Positions 27,944 through 37,640 of a stretch of DNA of 64,000 nt are shown in pieces. Below the pieces are notes generated by a model that had not been told where the DNA came from, made no database searches, and saw only the letters and a list, made by a program, of their open reading frames with translations. Source of the DNA: Clostridiales bacterium PH28_bin88 (lineage in GTDB: Bacteria > Bacillota > PH28-bin88); the NCBI GenBank assembly GCA_000987045.1, contig LAKY01000058.1, positions 1 to 64,000 of the forward strand, read 5' to 3'. A program made the position numbers and the translations under genes. Within the stretch, counting starts at the first letter, position 1. Each line of letters begins with the position of its first letter.

Positions 27944-27996
27944 AGAAAGGCCCGAGATTCCCGCCGCCCCCTGGCAACGCGATCTCGGGCCTTTCT
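27944..27996 (-). terminator. long terminator hairpin after MinJ-like gene
   Basis: Perfect 15-bp arms AGAAAGGCCCGAGAT and ATCTCGGGCCTTTCT. The stem itself carries the A/T ends typical of bidirectional terminators. It is 31 nt after the stop of the PDZ protein gene. Confidence 0.75.
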
Positions 27997-28026
27997 CCTT
28001 GAGCAGACTCTGTGGCCTCAATTGCC

Positions 28027-29283
28027 TTATCTCCTGTACCGGGAGACCGGTCGCTGCCACCATCGCACCAGGACGCCCCTGCCGGAAAAATCCACGTGGG
28101 GATGATCGGCAGGACCGGGGACCAGGATCAGCCCCAATGGTTGGGCATATGCACAAGGGACCTTACCCCGCCGCGTGCGCCGGGAACTGTAAGAAAGGTA
28201 CTCGACCTCGAGCCAGCCCTCTACCCCTTCCAGGACCGCAGCCAGTTCGCTCCGGGAATCAACCGGGAGCCCATTGACCGTCCGTAAAACGTCGCCGCTC
28301 CTGATCCCCAGGCGCTTCGCGGGGGAGCGGGGTAACACGTCCAGCACCCGTACGCCGGTGGCAGGGTCGACAAAAAGAGGCGGGCTTTCCCGTTCCGCCC
28401 GCTGCCCCCAGCGGATGATGACCTCGTGCCCCAGGGGACCGAAAAGGGCCGGTGCCCAGGAAAGCCAGCGGTAGTGCGAAGCCAGGACGGCCAATCCCAG
28501 CAACACCACGCTGTACAGGGCCAGGTGGCCGGCGGACCTGCGGCTCTTCTCCCGGGGAAGGGAGGCCATCGCCAGGTCACTGTACCCCAGGGCTGCAACC
28601 ACCGGGACCACCTTCATCACCAGGGTCAGGGACTCCGTGTCCCCGGGGTAGGCAGGGCGGATCAGAGGCCACCACCCGGGCATGGACACCATGTCCTTCA
28701 CCGGAAAGGGTACGGCAAAAAGCATAAAGGCAATCACCGGAATAGGCCAAAATTTTTGCAGGTGAAAGGCGCCTACCACGTGCCCGGCGGCGTTCCTGGT
28801 ATACACAGGTACCGCTCCCAGGTGACCGCTGGCCAGGATCAGGAGGCTTTCCACCATGTGAAGTACCGCTACCAGCCCCATCAATTCCGGCACGTCTATC
28901 CTGGGAAACCCCAGCAACAGGTAGCTGGCGGAAAGGATGCCGCCAGCATAGGAAAAGCATAACAAACGAGGGCTCAACAGCATCAGGAGAACGGCCAAAC
29001 CCCACAGGTAAGCTATTCCGATGCCATTCAGTGAAACACCCACCAGGGCGATTACCCCACTCCCCGCCAACCCTCCGGCCACCCCCACCAGGGTTGCCTC
29101 CAGCACCCGGGGCCATACAGGCTCCACCTGTGCCCCGTACAGGCGGCTCTTGACGGTGGCGGCCCGGCGGTATTGCAGGCCCACCAGGGCTGCCAGCGTC
29201 CAGAACAGCGGGTCCAGCAGCATTCGCCCAAAGGTGGCCAACAACAATGGAATGAAATGAGTTGGGGGAAGCATCAAGGGCAC
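28027..29283 (-). CDS. MinJ-like membrane protein with PDZ domain
   Basis: A 418-aa protein with about eight transmembrane helices over residues 1-300 and a C-terminal PDZ domain (GVRVLDVLPRSPAKRLGIRS, then GDVLRTVNGLPVDS). In Bacillus a protein of this layout (MinJ/YvjD) is encoded beside ctpB near ftsEX and places the division-site machinery. Here it follows the S41 protease gene directly and completes a ftsE-ftsX-envC-ctp-minJ set, which supports the same assignment. Sequence identity to MinJ was not tested. Confidence 0.75.
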   Translation of the reverse strand: MPLMLPPTHFIPLLLATFGRMLLDPLFWTLAALVGLQYRRAATVKSRLYGAQVEPVWPRVLEATLVGVAGGLAGSGVIALVGVSLNGIGIAYLWGLAVLLMLLSPRLLCFSYAGGILSASYLLLGFPRIDVPELMGLVAVLHMVESLLILASGHLGAVPVYTRNAAGHVVGAFHLQKFWPIPVIAFMLFAVPFPVKDMVSMPGWWPLIRPAYPGDTESLTLVMKVVPVVAALGYSDLAMASLPREKSRRSAGHLALYSVVLLGLAVLASHYRWLSWAPALFGPLGHEVIIRWGQRAERESPPLFVDPATGVRVLDVLPRSPAKRLGIRSGDVLRTVNGLPVDSRSELAAVLEGVEGWLEVEYLSYSSRRTRRGKVPCAYAQPLGLILVPGPADHPHVDFSGRGVLVRWWQRPVSRYRR

Positions 29284-29284
29284 C

Positions 29285-30469
29285 TCATTTCATTTGACGC
29301 TGTAAAATCTCGATGGCTTTCCGCAGCTGCGGGTCATCGGCCGGGTCCGGCGCATTCAGCAGCGCCCTGGACTCCTGTTCACCCTCCAGGGGTACCACCA
29401 CGTCCGGTTCAATCCCCTTCTTGTGGATATCGTTCTTGGCCGGAGTGAGGTATTTATCGGTGGTCAGCTTCAGTGCCCCGCCGCCTGTTAATTCGAAAAC
29501 CGTCTGCACGATCCCTTTGCCGAAGGTCTTTTCCCCAATGACGGTACCCGCTTTGGTATCCTTGATGGCCCCTGCCACGATCTCAGAGGCGCTGGCGGTA
29601 CCTTCATTGACCAGCACCGCCAGGGGCAGGTCGATCCTTTCCCGGTCCGCCTTGTACTCCTGTTTCCGGAACCGGCCGACGATGTGGACGATGGGCCCCT
29701 CCGGCACGAAGTAATCCGCCACCTTGACGGCGGCGCCCAGGGTACCGCCCGCGTTGTTCCTAAGGTCCAGGATGAAGGCTCGGGCCTGTTCAGCGCGGAA
29801 TTCCTCCAGAAGCTTACCCAATTCCTGGGCGGTGTGTTCATTGAATGTAGTCAGGCTGATGTAGGCGATCCCGGGATAAGCATTGAGCATCTTTCCCTCT
29901 ACCGAGGGGACCTGGATCACCTCCCGGGTAATGGCATACTCCTTCGGCCTGTCCAGTCCCTTGCGGTAAATCCCCAGGGTCACTTTGGTACCCGGTTGGC
30001 CCTGCATCAAACTGGCGGCCTTTTCCAGATCCATGCCAGTGGTATCCTGCTGGTCGATGGTGACAATCAAGTCCCCTGCCAGGATGCCGGCCCGGTGGCC
30101 CGGAGTGCCTTTGAAGGGAGAAACCACCACCAGGCGTTTTTCTTCATCCAGCCCGATGATCAATCCCACGCCTCCGTAGGTCCCGGTAATATGCTGTTCG
30201 ATGTGGCGATAGTCTTTCGGGTCAAGGTACACGGAATAAGGGTCGTCCAGGGCGCCCACCATCCCCCGCATGGCTCCGTCGATCAGTTCACTGGTACCCG
30301 GCGGAGTCAGCGCCTGTGTTTTAATCAGGGAAATGACCCGGACCGCCCGGCCCAGTTGCTGGTAGTTGGACAGAACCAGGAAACCACCTGCCACGGTAGT
30401 TACCAATCCAACCAATAAAAAGAAGGTGCCTAACGCCTTGAAAAGCTTGAAAAGCCTGTTTCGTTCCAC
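29285..30469 (-). CDS. ctpB: S41-family C-terminal processing peptidase
   Basis: A 394-aa exported or membrane-anchored serine protease. The GTG at 30469 follows a GCAGGTGTAGG-type site; the longer frame to 30661 reads through a palindromic gap. It has one N-terminal transmembrane helix (LFKALGTFFLLVGLVTTVAG), a PDZ domain (GTYGGVGLIIG, then GDLIVTIDQQ) and an S41 catalytic domain with the nucleophile in EGTASASEIVAGA and Lys in GEKTFGKGIVQT. In spore-formers CtpB cleaves SpoIVFA in the sigma-K pathway. Either that or general envelope proteolysis is possible. Confidence 0.92.
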   Translation of the reverse strand: MERNRLFKLFKALGTFFLLVGLVTTVAGGFLVLSNYQQLGRAVRVISLIKTQALTPPGTSELIDGAMRGMVGALDDPYSVYLDPKDYRHIEQHITGTYGGVGLIIGLDEEKRLVVVSPFKGTPGHRAGILAGDLIVTIDQQDTTGMDLEKAASLMQGQPGTKVTLGIYRKGLDRPKEYAITREVIQVPSVEGKMLNAYPGIAYISLTTFNEHTAQELGKLLEEFRAEQARAFILDLRNNAGGTLGAAVKVADYFVPEGPIVHIVGRFRKQEYKADRERIDLPLAVLVNEGTASASEIVAGAIKDTKAGTVIGEKTFGKGIVQTVFELTGGGALKLTTDKYLTPAKNDIHKKGIEPDVVVPLEGEQESRALLNAPDPADDPQLRKAIEILQRQMK

Positions 30470-30781
30470 TAACCTACACCTGCCGTTTTTAAAATAAACC
30501 TCGCCTGATCTCACCTGTCCAGTTGATTGTATGTATTTTCCTGCCAGGGTATGTAACCCCTTAGAATTTTTCCACAGCAGCGGGCTTAATCCTGCTGTTA
30601 TCCAAAATATATACCGGGGAACTCGCCAAACAGGAGGCAGGAAGCAAGATGCAGGAGGCACAGATTATGGTGGGAATTGGCTTTGCCAATTCCCACCCTT
30701 GTTCCTGCCACCTGCTTGTTTCTGCTTGCTCCCTGTTTTATACACCCAGGCGCATTCCGAGAACAGCGTGTTTACTTTAGT
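30470..30781. other. 312-nt gap with long imperfect palindrome
   Basis: No gene seen. At about 30628-30745 is an imperfect palindrome whose core is a perfect 13-bp stem GGTGGGAATTGGC/GCCAATTCCCACC (30669-30697). Its outer arms are purine-rich AGGAGGCAGGAAGCAAG and the complementary CTTGTTTCTGCTTGCTCCCTG. It could end the envC transcript or be a mobile palindromic element. Confidence 0.55.
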
Positions 30782-31939
30782 TTACTTTAAATACTTCCAC
30801 GGGCTCACGTGCTCGCTGTTTTCCATGACGGTAAAATGGAGGTGCGGGCCGGTACTCAAGCCGGTGCTGCCCACCTTGCCGATGACCTGCCCTCTCGTGA
30901 CGGTTTCACCGGTCTTGACAAGGATCTGGGACAGGTGCCCGTACAGAGTGGTCACCCCTCCCCCGTGGTCGATCACCACTGCCTTACCGTAGGCGCCGAA
31001 CCAGTCGGCCAGGATCACCTTGCCCCCTTCGGCGGCGACCACCTGGGTGCCGGTGGGAGCCGCGATGTCAATCCCATTATGAAACCTCTTGTCCTTCAGG
31101 ATGGGGTGGGTACGCCACCCGTAGTCGGAGGTGATGCGGCTGTAGCCCGGCAGGGGCCACTGCATCTTACCCCCGCTGTACTTACCCGCCTTGGAAGCCA
31201 GTTCACGAATGCGGGCAGCCAGCTTCTCAAAGGTTTCTTCTTCCTCGGCCAGGGCCCTTTCCGCCGCGGCCTTGTCCGTCTGCAATTTGGAAACCAGTTT
31301 TTCTTTCTCCGCCCTCTGGCTCTCCAACCGGTCCTGTTTCTTCTCGGTCCTGTCCTTCAGGGAGGCAATCTCGTTCCGGCGTACCTCCAGATCCGCCTTC
31401 TTGCGTTCTACTTCCTGCTTCTCCTTCTCGATGGACCTCAGCATCTCAACGTCCTGTTCGGCAATCTTCTTTAACAGGTCGAAACGCACCAGGAAATCGG
31501 TAATGCTGGTGGACTGCATCAGCACTTCCAGGTAGTCCACTTTCCCGTTCAAGTAGATCTCTTTGAGGCGGGTACGAAAGACATCACTCCGGTGGGTCAG
31601 CGCGTCTTCGGCTTCTTTCAGTTCCTTTTCCGCCTGCGCTACCCGGCGCTCCGCCTCTTTCAACTGGGCCTTCAGATCGTCCAGTTCATTTTCCACCTGT
31701 TCAATGTTTTCCTGTAGCACCCGTAACTGTCCGGTGAGGCTTTTAATTTCTTTTGTGGCCTGCTGGATGGCTTGCTGGTTTTTCTGGATGCTCCGGCCAA
31801 CCTGGTCCTGCTGCTTGCGGAGATCTTCCAACTGCTTGTCCACCTCGGAGCCGAAAACCGGCAACAAGGCCAGGCCCAACACCACGGCCAGGGCCAGGAA
31901 GCCGGCAATATACCCTCTGATCGCACGTGGCCACCTCAA
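30782..31939 (-). CDS. EnvC-like M23 peptidase, murein hydrolase activator
   Basis: A 385-aa exported protein. The TTG at 31939 is 7 nt after AAGGGGG. It has a signal or anchor helix (IAGFLALAVVLGLALLPVFG), a long coiled coil over residues ~30-255 rich in E/K/Q heptads, and a C-terminal M23/LytM domain (HNGIDIAAPTGT, GHLSQILVKTGE, GPHLHFTV) that retains the metal His/Asp residues. EnvC-type proteins work with FtsEX, encoded just upstream, to control peptidoglycan cleavage. Confidence 0.92.
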   Translation of the reverse strand: MRWPRAIRGYIAGFLALAVVLGLALLPVFGSEVDKQLEDLRKQQDQVGRSIQKNQQAIQQATKEIKSLTGQLRVLQENIEQVENELDDLKAQLKEAERRVAQAEKELKEAEDALTHRSDVFRTRLKEIYLNGKVDYLEVLMQSTSITDFLVRFDLLKKIAEQDVEMLRSIEKEKQEVERKKADLEVRRNEIASLKDRTEKKQDRLESQRAEKEKLVSKLQTDKAAAERALAEEEETFEKLAARIRELASKAGKYSGGKMQWPLPGYSRITSDYGWRTHPILKDKRFHNGIDIAAPTGTQVVAAEGGKVILADWFGAYGKAVVIDHGGGVTTLYGHLSQILVKTGETVTRGQVIGKVGSTGLSTGPHLHFTVMENSEHVSPWKYLK

Positions 31940-32076
31940 TGCTCTTCCCCCTTCCCCTCTCCAAGATCGCGGCAATTAATTCCACTTAGCCTATCCAGTA
32001 ATCCAGTCGCTGCCCTGTACGCTCCTCACTCCTGGTTTACTCCCGGCTCCCGCTGCCCGGCGACTGACTACCGAAC

Positions 32077-32964
32077 TCACACCCGGAGGAAACGGCGCAC
32101 CGATACGGCGCTGCCCAGGGCGCCGACCACCGTCCCCGCCAGCAGGAGCCATGACAGCAGGCCCAGTACCATCTCCGCTTCGGTAACCAGCGGGAGAAAC
32201 GATACCACTGCGGTCATACTATCCACCAGCAGTACATAGGACAGGTAAAGGGCGCCCACCGCTACCACTGATCCGGTCATCCCCAGGAACATGCCCTCCA
32301 GGAAAAAGGGCCAGCGGATAAACCAGTCGGTGGCGCCCACGTACTTCATAATGCCAATCTCTCTCCGGCGAGCAAACACAGTTAACCGGACGGTGATGGC
32401 CACCAGGAAGACGGCGGCTAGCGAGACCAGCCCCATGGTGATCAACCCGATCCAGCGGATCCACGCCAGCAGGCTGAACAGGCGCTTGACAGTCCCTTCG
32501 CCATAATCCACCTTCTCCACGCCGGCCAGGGCGGCGACGGCCTCCGCTACCAGGGGCACGTCGTCGGGCTTTTGAGCCTTCACCCGGAGGTAGTCGGGCA
32601 GCGGGTTCTTCCCGCCCAGGGCGGCCAGCAGGTCATGCCCGTCGCCGAAACGCCGGCTCAAATCGGCCAGTCCCTCTTCTTTCGGTACCAGTTTGACTTC
32701 CGCTACTCCCTCCAGGGCAGCGACCTCTTTACTGATCTGCACGGCCTTGTCGCGGGGAGCGTCCACGTCCAGAAATACGGCAATCTCTACGTTGGATTCC
32801 AACCACGAGGCCACAGAGTTAGCATTGATGACCAGCAGGAGGAAGGCACCCAGGATAAACAAGGCGATGGCCACCGTGGCGGCGGAAGCCACGCTCATCC
32901 AGCCGTTACGGCGTACGGAGATAAAGGCCTGGCGAAAAAAGTACCCGATGGTCCTAGGCTTCAC
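32077..32964 (-). CDS. ftsX: cell division protein FtsX
   Basis: A 295-aa permease-like protein with one N-terminal helix, an extracytoplasmic loop (~residues 50-165) and three C-terminal helices (FtsX/MacB fold). The GTG at 32964 is 6 nt after AAAGGGGGG and overlaps the 3' end of ftsE by 11 nt. FtsX transmits FtsE ATPase state to the M23 partner outside. Confidence 0.95.
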   Translation of the reverse strand: MKPRTIGYFFRQAFISVRRNGWMSVASAATVAIALFILGAFLLLVINANSVASWLESNVEIAVFLDVDAPRDKAVQISKEVAALEGVAEVKLVPKEEGLADLSRRFGDGHDLLAALGGKNPLPDYLRVKAQKPDDVPLVAEAVAALAGVEKVDYGEGTVKRLFSLLAWIRWIGLITMGLVSLAAVFLVAITVRLTVFARRREIGIMKYVGATDWFIRWPFFLEGMFLGMTGSVVAVGALYLSYVLLVDSMTAVVSFLPLVTEAEMVLGLLSWLLLAGTVVGALGSAVSVRRFLRV

Positions 32965-33640
32965 GCAGGTACCCCCCTTTTTCGTCATCCCGTACCACGT
33001 GCCCGCCCTCCAGGGCGATTACCCGCTTGCGCATGGAATTGACCACCTCCCGGTTATGGGTGGCGACAATCACTGTGGTCCCTCGCTTGTTGATCTCGTT
33101 GAACAGCTGCATGATCTCCCAGGAGGTATCCGGGTCCAGGTTGCCGGTGGGCTCGTCCGCTACCAGGATACGCGGGGAGTTGACAATGGCGCGGGCGACA
33201 GCCACTCGCTGCTGCTCCCCGCCGGAAAGCTGGTGAGGGTAGCGGTCGTGCTTGGCGGTAAGGCCAACCATCTCCAAGGTCTGTGGGACCCGCTGTTTGA
33301 TCTCCCTGGGATCCGCTTCCTGGACCTCCAGGGCAAAGGCCACGTTCTCATAGGCGGTGCGGTCGGCCAGCAGGCGGAAGTCCTGGAAGACAATCCCTAT
33401 GTTGCGCCTGAGCAGGGGAATCTCCCGGCGCCTTAACCGCAGGATGCTCCGGCCCCCGATCATGATCTGGCCGCGGGTAGGCAGCTCCTCCCGGAAAAGC
33501 AAGCGGATAAACGTCGATTTACCAGCCCCGCTGGGACCCACCAGGAATACGAACTCGCCTTTATGAATATGCACGCTGGCGTCCACCAGGGCCTTCGCAC
33601 CGTTAGCGTACAATTTCGACACATTAAACATCTGGATCAA
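32954..33640 (-). CDS. ftsE: cell division ATP-binding protein FtsE
   Basis: A 228-aa ABC ATPase with Walker [10 protein letters not shown], signature [14 protein letters not shown] and Walker [13 protein letters not shown]. The N-terminal [14 protein letters not shown] is typical of FtsE. It is the first gene of the ftsE-ftsX-envC-ctpB-minJ cluster. Confidence 0.96.
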   Translation of the reverse strand: MIQMFNVSKLYANGAKALVDASVHIHKGEFVFLVGPSGAGKSTFIRLLFREELPTRGQIMIGGRSILRLRRREIPLLRRNIGIVFQDFRLLADRTAYENVAFALEVQEADPREIKQRVPQTLEMVGLTAKHDRYPHQLSGGEQQRVAVARAIVNSPRILVADEPTGNLDPDTSWEIMQLFNEINKRGTTVIVATHNREVVNSMRKRVIALEGGHVVRDDEKGGYLREA

Positions 33641-34228
33641 GCATTCTCACTCCTTCTCCACCTCCTTAAGCGAATTCGACACAAAGGCCCAAATTCCTCC
33701 CGCGGCATACAGGATCTGTAAGTTTTCGTAATCTACCGTCAGTTTTTTTTTGCGGTAAAAAAACTTGGCTTGCGCTAAAGAAGATTTGCCCATTTATGAG
33801 CTTAACCGCACTTATGCCAGAATGGTGCAGGCCTTTGGCGCAGGTAAACAAAACTTGACTTGTGCCGAGCGTAAGCGACGGCAAAGTCAAAGTCACTTAT
33901 GCCACAGAAAGTGATACTTTCTAAAGTGATACTTTCCAAGGAAACAAAAAGGGGTCTGGCACTCAGCCAAATCCCGGTCGTTACTATTCAGGTTGTCAGA
34001 CCCCCACGCCGCCTGCGGCGGCGCCATCAGAGGAACGAAAATGGGGTCTATCGAATTATAATTTTCAGGGCAGAATTCAGAATACTTCGCGATGATAAAC
34101 CGTTATCTCATTCTGACTCCTGACTTCTGACTCCTGACTCCTGTTGTTTTCGCCGATTCTCTCATTCTGACTCCTGGGTAGTTACCCCCGATCATTACCT
34201 TTCGGCTTCCGAATTCCGGCGTGCGTTA
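33641..34228. other. 588-nt gap with dispersed repeat and GAC tracts
   Basis: No gene is credible here. At 33848-33925 is a second copy of the element AAAACTTGACTTGTGCCGAG with CACTTATGCCACAGAAAGT. A GGGGTCTG/CAGACCCC inverted repeat (33951-34004) follows, and a GACTCCTGACTTCTGACTCC tract is at 34113-34180. The ftsE promoter should be near 33650-33800 but I could not fix it. Confidence 0.5.
33848..33925. repeat. dispersed repeat, copy 2
   Basis: Shares AAAACTTGACTTGTGCCGAG and CACTTATGCCA-AGAAAGT modules with 13999-14066. The intervening bases diverge but keep the spacing roughly. Confidence 0.55.
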
Positions 34229-35182
34229 TTACACGTTCCGGATGGTCTTCTTGCGCAGCACTACCCGCTCCACCGCCCCGGTAATGTCCCTGGCGGTTAA
34301 CCCGTACTTCTCCAGCAATTGCGCGGGACTGCCCGATTCCCCAAAGGTATCCTTAATCCCGACCCGCTCGATGGGCACCGGGTAGTGTTCACCCAGCACC
34401 TCCGCCACGGCACTCCCCAACCCGCCGATGACACTGTGCTCTTCCGCCGTCACCACCGCTCCCGTACGCCGGGCGTATTCCACCACCGTCTTCACATCCA
34501 GCGGCTTGAGGGTCGGTACATTTACCACCGTAACCTCCAATCCACCTCCCGCCAGCACCCGGGCGGCCTCCAGGGCTTCGGAGACCATGATGCCGCAGGC
34601 GAATACGGCGGCGTGGTCGCCCTCGCGCAGTGTATAGGCCCTGCCAATGGTAAAACCGTAGTCTTCGCCAAAAAGCACCGGCACCCCGGACCGCCCCAGG
34701 CGGATGTACACGGGGCCATGGTATGACGCCGCCGCGTGGATGGCCTGGACAGTCTCGGTGGCATCCGCCGGGACGATCACCGTCATGTTCGGAAGTGACC
34801 GCATGATGGCCACGTCCTCCACCGACTGGTGAGAGGCCCCGTCCTCGCCCACAGTGATCCCGGCGTGGGTGGCGGCGATCTTGACGTTCAGCTTGGGGTA
34901 GGCCACAGTGTTACGGATTTGCTCGAAGGCCCGTCCGGTAGCAAACACGGCAAAGGTGCTGGCAAAAGGGATCTTGCCGGCCAGGGCCAGCCCCGCCGCT
35001 GTCCCGATCATGTTCTGCTCAGCAATACCCATATCGAAAAAGCGTTCCGGAAACTTCTTACCAAAATCAATGGTCTTGGTGGACTTGGCCAGGTCGGCAT
35101 CCAGCACCACGATATCCGGGTTGGTCTCGCCCATCTCCACCAGAGCCCGGCCGTACGCCTCCCGGGTAGCGATCTTTTGCAT
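34229..35182 (-). CDS. tktB: transketolase, C-terminal subunit
   Basis: A 317-aa half-transketolase containing the pyrimidine-binding domain (FFDMGIAEQNMIGTAAGLAL with the conserved Glu) and the C-terminal domain. The ATG follows GGGAGAG. It pairs with the N-terminal half encoded 52 nt upstream, as is common in archaea and clostridia. Role: C2-unit transfer in the non-oxidative pentose phosphate pathway. Confidence 0.94.
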   Translation of the reverse strand: MQKIATREAYGRALVEMGETNPDIVVLDADLAKSTKTIDFGKKFPERFFDMGIAEQNMIGTAAGLALAGKIPFASTFAVFATGRAFEQIRNTVAYPKLNVKIAATHAGITVGEDGASHQSVEDVAIMRSLPNMTVIVPADATETVQAIHAAASYHGPVYIRLGRSGVPVLFGEDYGFTIGRAYTLREGDHAAVFACGIMVSEALEAARVLAGGGLEVTVVNVPTLKPLDVKTVVEYARRTGAVVTAEEHSVIGGLGSAVAEVLGEHYPVPIERVGIKDTFGESGSPAQLLEKYGLTARDITGAVERVVLRKKTIRNV

Positions 35183-35234
35183 TAATATCTCTCCCTCGTA
35201 TAGTGGTCAGTGGCCAAATTGGCAGCGTAATGGT

Positions 35235-36053
35235 CTACACCAGTTCCTGCAAGGCGCGGGCCAATTCGTCACGGGTGGGGGCGACGCCGTGCCACCCCAC
35301 CTGGTTTTCCATAAAGCCGACGCCCTTACCCTTGACGGTTTCCGCTACGATCATGGTAGGCCGCCCCTTTACGCCCTTGGCCTCATCCACGGCGCCGAGG
35401 ACCTGCGGGAAATCATGCCCGTCGACGGTGATCACGTGCCAACCGAAGGCCCGCCACTTGTCCGCCACCGGCTCGGGGGACATCACCTCGGTGATGGGCC
35501 CGTCGATCTGGAACCCGTTGTGGTCCAGGAAAGCCGTCAGGTTATCCAGTTTATAGTGGGCCGCGGCCATGGCGGCTTCCCACACCATCCCCTCCTGGAT
35601 TTCCCCATCCCCCAGCAACACGTACACCCGGTAGTCCCGCCTGTCCAGCTTACCGGCCAGGGCCATCCCGTTGGCCACCGCCAGACCCTGCCCCAGGGAC
35701 CCGGTAGAAACCTCCACCCCGGGCGTGCCTTTCAGGTCCGGGTGTCCCTGCAGCATCCTGCCCAGCTTTCTCAGGCCCCACAATTCCTCCCGGGGAAAGA
35801 ACCCGCGCTCCGCCAGGGCGGCATACAGCAGGGGAGCGGCATGGCCCTTGGATAAAACAAAGCGATCCCGCTCAGGCCACCGGGGATTGGCCGGGTCCAG
35901 GCGCATGGCGTGGAAGTACAGGGCGGTTGCAATCTCCACCCCGGAAAGGGATCCTCCCGGGTGGCCGGACCCCGCTTCGGTGATCATCTCCAGGATATCC
36001 CGGCGGATGATCCGGGCCTTTTCCTTTAACGCTTCCAAGAGTTCTTTGTTCAT
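35235..36053 (-). CDS. tktA: transketolase, N-terminal subunit
   Basis: A 272-aa half-transketolase with the thiamine diphosphate-binding motif (GDGEIQEGMVWEAAM ending in LDHNG) and substrate-side His residues in GHPGGSLSG and KGHAAPLLYA. The ATG at 36053 has GGAGG at a slightly long spacing. It is expressed with the C-terminal subunit. Confidence 0.94.
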   Translation of the reverse strand: MNKELLEALKEKARIIRRDILEMITEAGSGHPGGSLSGVEIATALYFHAMRLDPANPRWPERDRFVLSKGHAAPLLYAALAERGFFPREELWGLRKLGRMLQGHPDLKGTPGVEVSTGSLGQGLAVANGMALAGKLDRRDYRVYVLLGDGEIQEGMVWEAAMAAAHYKLDNLTAFLDHNGFQIDGPITEVMSPEPVADKWRAFGWHVITVDGHDFPQVLGAVDEAKGVKGRPTMIVAETVKGKGVGFMENQVGWHGVAPTRDELARALQELV

Positions 36054-36113
36054 GATGTCTTCGCTACCTCCTCACAATCCCCACAACTTTTGTTGCGCTA
36101 GTATATTCACCAG

Positions 36114-36959
36114 TCACCAGTCACTAATTTCTTTGAAACCCTCACCCAGGGCCTCGTGCACGTTGGTCACGATGACAAAGGCCCGGGGGTCCACCTGGGC
36201 GACCAGTTCCTTGAGTTTGGTTACCTCCGGGCGGCTGACCACACACAGGAGCACCTCCCGTTCCGCCCCTGTATATACCCCTCGTCCTTCCAGGGCGGTG
36301 GCGCCCCGGTTCAGCTGGGTCAAAATCGCCTGGCTGATCTGGCGGCTGTGCTCGGAAATGATCAGGGCAGCCTTGAAGTATCCTACCCCTTCCTGCACCA
36401 GGTCAATCACCCGGGCGCTGACAAAAAGGGAAACCAGAGCGTAAAGGGCCAATTCCACGGAAAATACCCACCCCGCCAGGGCTATGACCACGCCGTCGAT
36501 CACCATCAGCACTGAACCGGCGCTGAATTTGATGTACCGGCGGACGATCTGGGTGGCCAGGTCTGTCCCGCCGGTGGTGCCGCCGGCGCGAAAGACCAGG
36601 CCCAGGCCAACCCCTGCCAGGATCCCTCCGTAAATGGAAGCTAGCAGCGGGTCACGGGTGGGAGCCGTTACCATGGGCTCCAGGACATCAATAAAGGCCG
36701 AAAGCACTACCGTACCAAAAAAAGATTTCATCCCGAAGGCAAGGCCGACCTTCCGCAGCCCGGTCAAAAACAAAGGTATGTTCAACACCAGCATGGTAGC
36801 GCCCACCGGCAGGTTAAACACGTGAAAAATCACCGTGGCCAAGCCGCTGACTCCGCCGGGAGCAATCTTGTTGGGAATCAAGAACAGCACCAGCCCCAGC
36901 GCCAGCAGCAAGCTGCCCAGGGTGATCACCAGGTACTCCATCAACTTTTTGGCCGACAC
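36114..36959 (-). CDS. YitT-family membrane protein
   Basis: A 281-aa protein of the YitT type: five to six helices (residues 1-190, beginning LMEYLVITLGSLLLALGLVL) and a C-terminal DUF2179 domain (ERVLLCVVSRPEVTKLKELV-like, residues 215-270). The GTG at 36959 follows GGGGGTGAGG. Function of the family is not established; a membrane sensor or transporter is possible. Confidence 0.85.
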   Translation of the reverse strand: MSAKKLMEYLVITLGSLLLALGLVLFLIPNKIAPGGVSGLATVIFHVFNLPVGATMLVLNIPLFLTGLRKVGLAFGMKSFFGTVVLSAFIDVLEPMVTAPTRDPLLASIYGGILAGVGLGLVFRAGGTTGGTDLATQIVRRYIKFSAGSVLMVIDGVVIALAGWVFSVELALYALVSLFVSARVIDLVQEGVGYFKAALIISEHSRQISQAILTQLNRGATALEGRGVYTGAEREVLLCVVSRPEVTKLKELVAQVDPRAFVIVTNVHEALGEGFKEISDW

Positions 36960-37313
36960 GTGATCCTCACCCCCGCCGCGCCAGTCATTCCGGCAGTTAG
37001 CGTCCAATTCACTTGTTTACCTGTTAAGGCATTAGCAGCCCCGTGTGAAGTTAGTTTGATCAGAATTGGGTATTTTACGCGGTTTTCTTGCGGGAGACGG
37101 CCTCTACCACGGCTCCCGCAACGGGCTTTTCTTTCGCCAAAATTCGCGGCTATTCCTTCCTCTGAGGCCAGAAAATTTCCATAGGAGTTATTAAATTTTA
37201 GGACATCCGTTGCCAATATTTCCATTTGCAGTAACACTCTTTTTCCCTGTTCATATGATGGTACTGTAGAATACAGGTCTACAGACTACCCGAAAAGGAG
37301 GAATCTACAAAAA
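36960..37313. other. 354-nt gap upstream of micro-protein cluster
   Basis: Divergent gap between the YitT gene (minus) and the first micro-protein (plus). The only feature seen is the sigma-K-like promoter at 37230-37260 and its leader. Confidence 0.5.
37230..37260 (+). promoter_or_regulatory. sigma-K/E-like promoter, micro-protein unit 1
   Basis: AGTAACACTC-N10-TTCATATGATG. The AC and CATA elements are 16 nt apart, as in the mother-cell sigma-K consensus (AC-N16-CATAnnnTA), with one mismatch at the last A. An identical arrangement is found at 37921-37951; the 10 intervening bases differ, so conservation falls on the expected contact positions. Confidence 0.65.
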
Positions 37314-37424
37314 ATGCCTGAGACTCAAAGTGGCTTCCCCGGTTTCTTTGGCGGCGGGTTCGGCTTCGGCAGGATCCTGCTCATCTTCCTGCTGATCCTG
37401 TTCCTGTTCGACTTCCGGTGGTAA
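37314..37424 (+). CDS. Gly/Phe-rich micro-protein 1 (36 aa)
   Basis: ATG follows AAAAGGAGG. The product has a Gly/Phe-rich head (FPGFFGGGFGF) and the tail GRILLIFLLILFLFDFRW, one hydrophobic helix ending in charged/aromatic residues. The tail is almost identical in four consecutive genes, while heads differ in length. Layout resembles tiny spore-associated membrane proteins such as the YjcZ family, but the tail is distinct. A spore-coat or forespore-membrane role is inferred from the promoter type. Confidence 0.75.
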   Translation: MPETQSGFPGFFGGGFGFGRILLIFLLILFLFDFRW

Positions 37425-37462
37425 CTACTACCTGTTAAATAACTAAGAAAGGAGAGTAAACA

Positions 37463-37600
37463 ATGCCACAAATGCAAGCACCTGGCGGCGGATTCGGTGG
37501 CGGGTTCGGCTTCCCCGGTTTCTTCGGCGGCGGGTTCGCCTTCGGCAGGATCCTGCTCATCTTCCTGCTGATCCTGTTCCTGTTCGACTTCCGGTGGTAA
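37463..37600 (+). CDS. Gly/Phe-rich micro-protein 2 (45 aa)
   Basis: ATG after AAAGGAGAG, 38 nt downstream of micro-protein 1. It has a longer head (MPQMQAPGGGFGGGFGF, then PGFFGGGFAF) and the same GRILLIFLLILFLFDFRW tail. Near-identical nucleotide sequence with copies 1 and 3 over the tail shows recent tandem duplication or gene conversion. Confidence 0.75.
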   Translation: MPQMQAPGGGFGGGFGFPGFFGGGFAFGRILLIFLLILFLFDFRW

Positions 37601-37640
37601 CCGGCAACTAACACCATTCTCACGGAAAGGAGGACAATCA

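Noticed and set aside
33666-33896. 76-codon minus-strand open frame in the ftsE upstream gap
   Set aside because: Contains the dispersed repeat and has no ribosome site or recognisable sequence.
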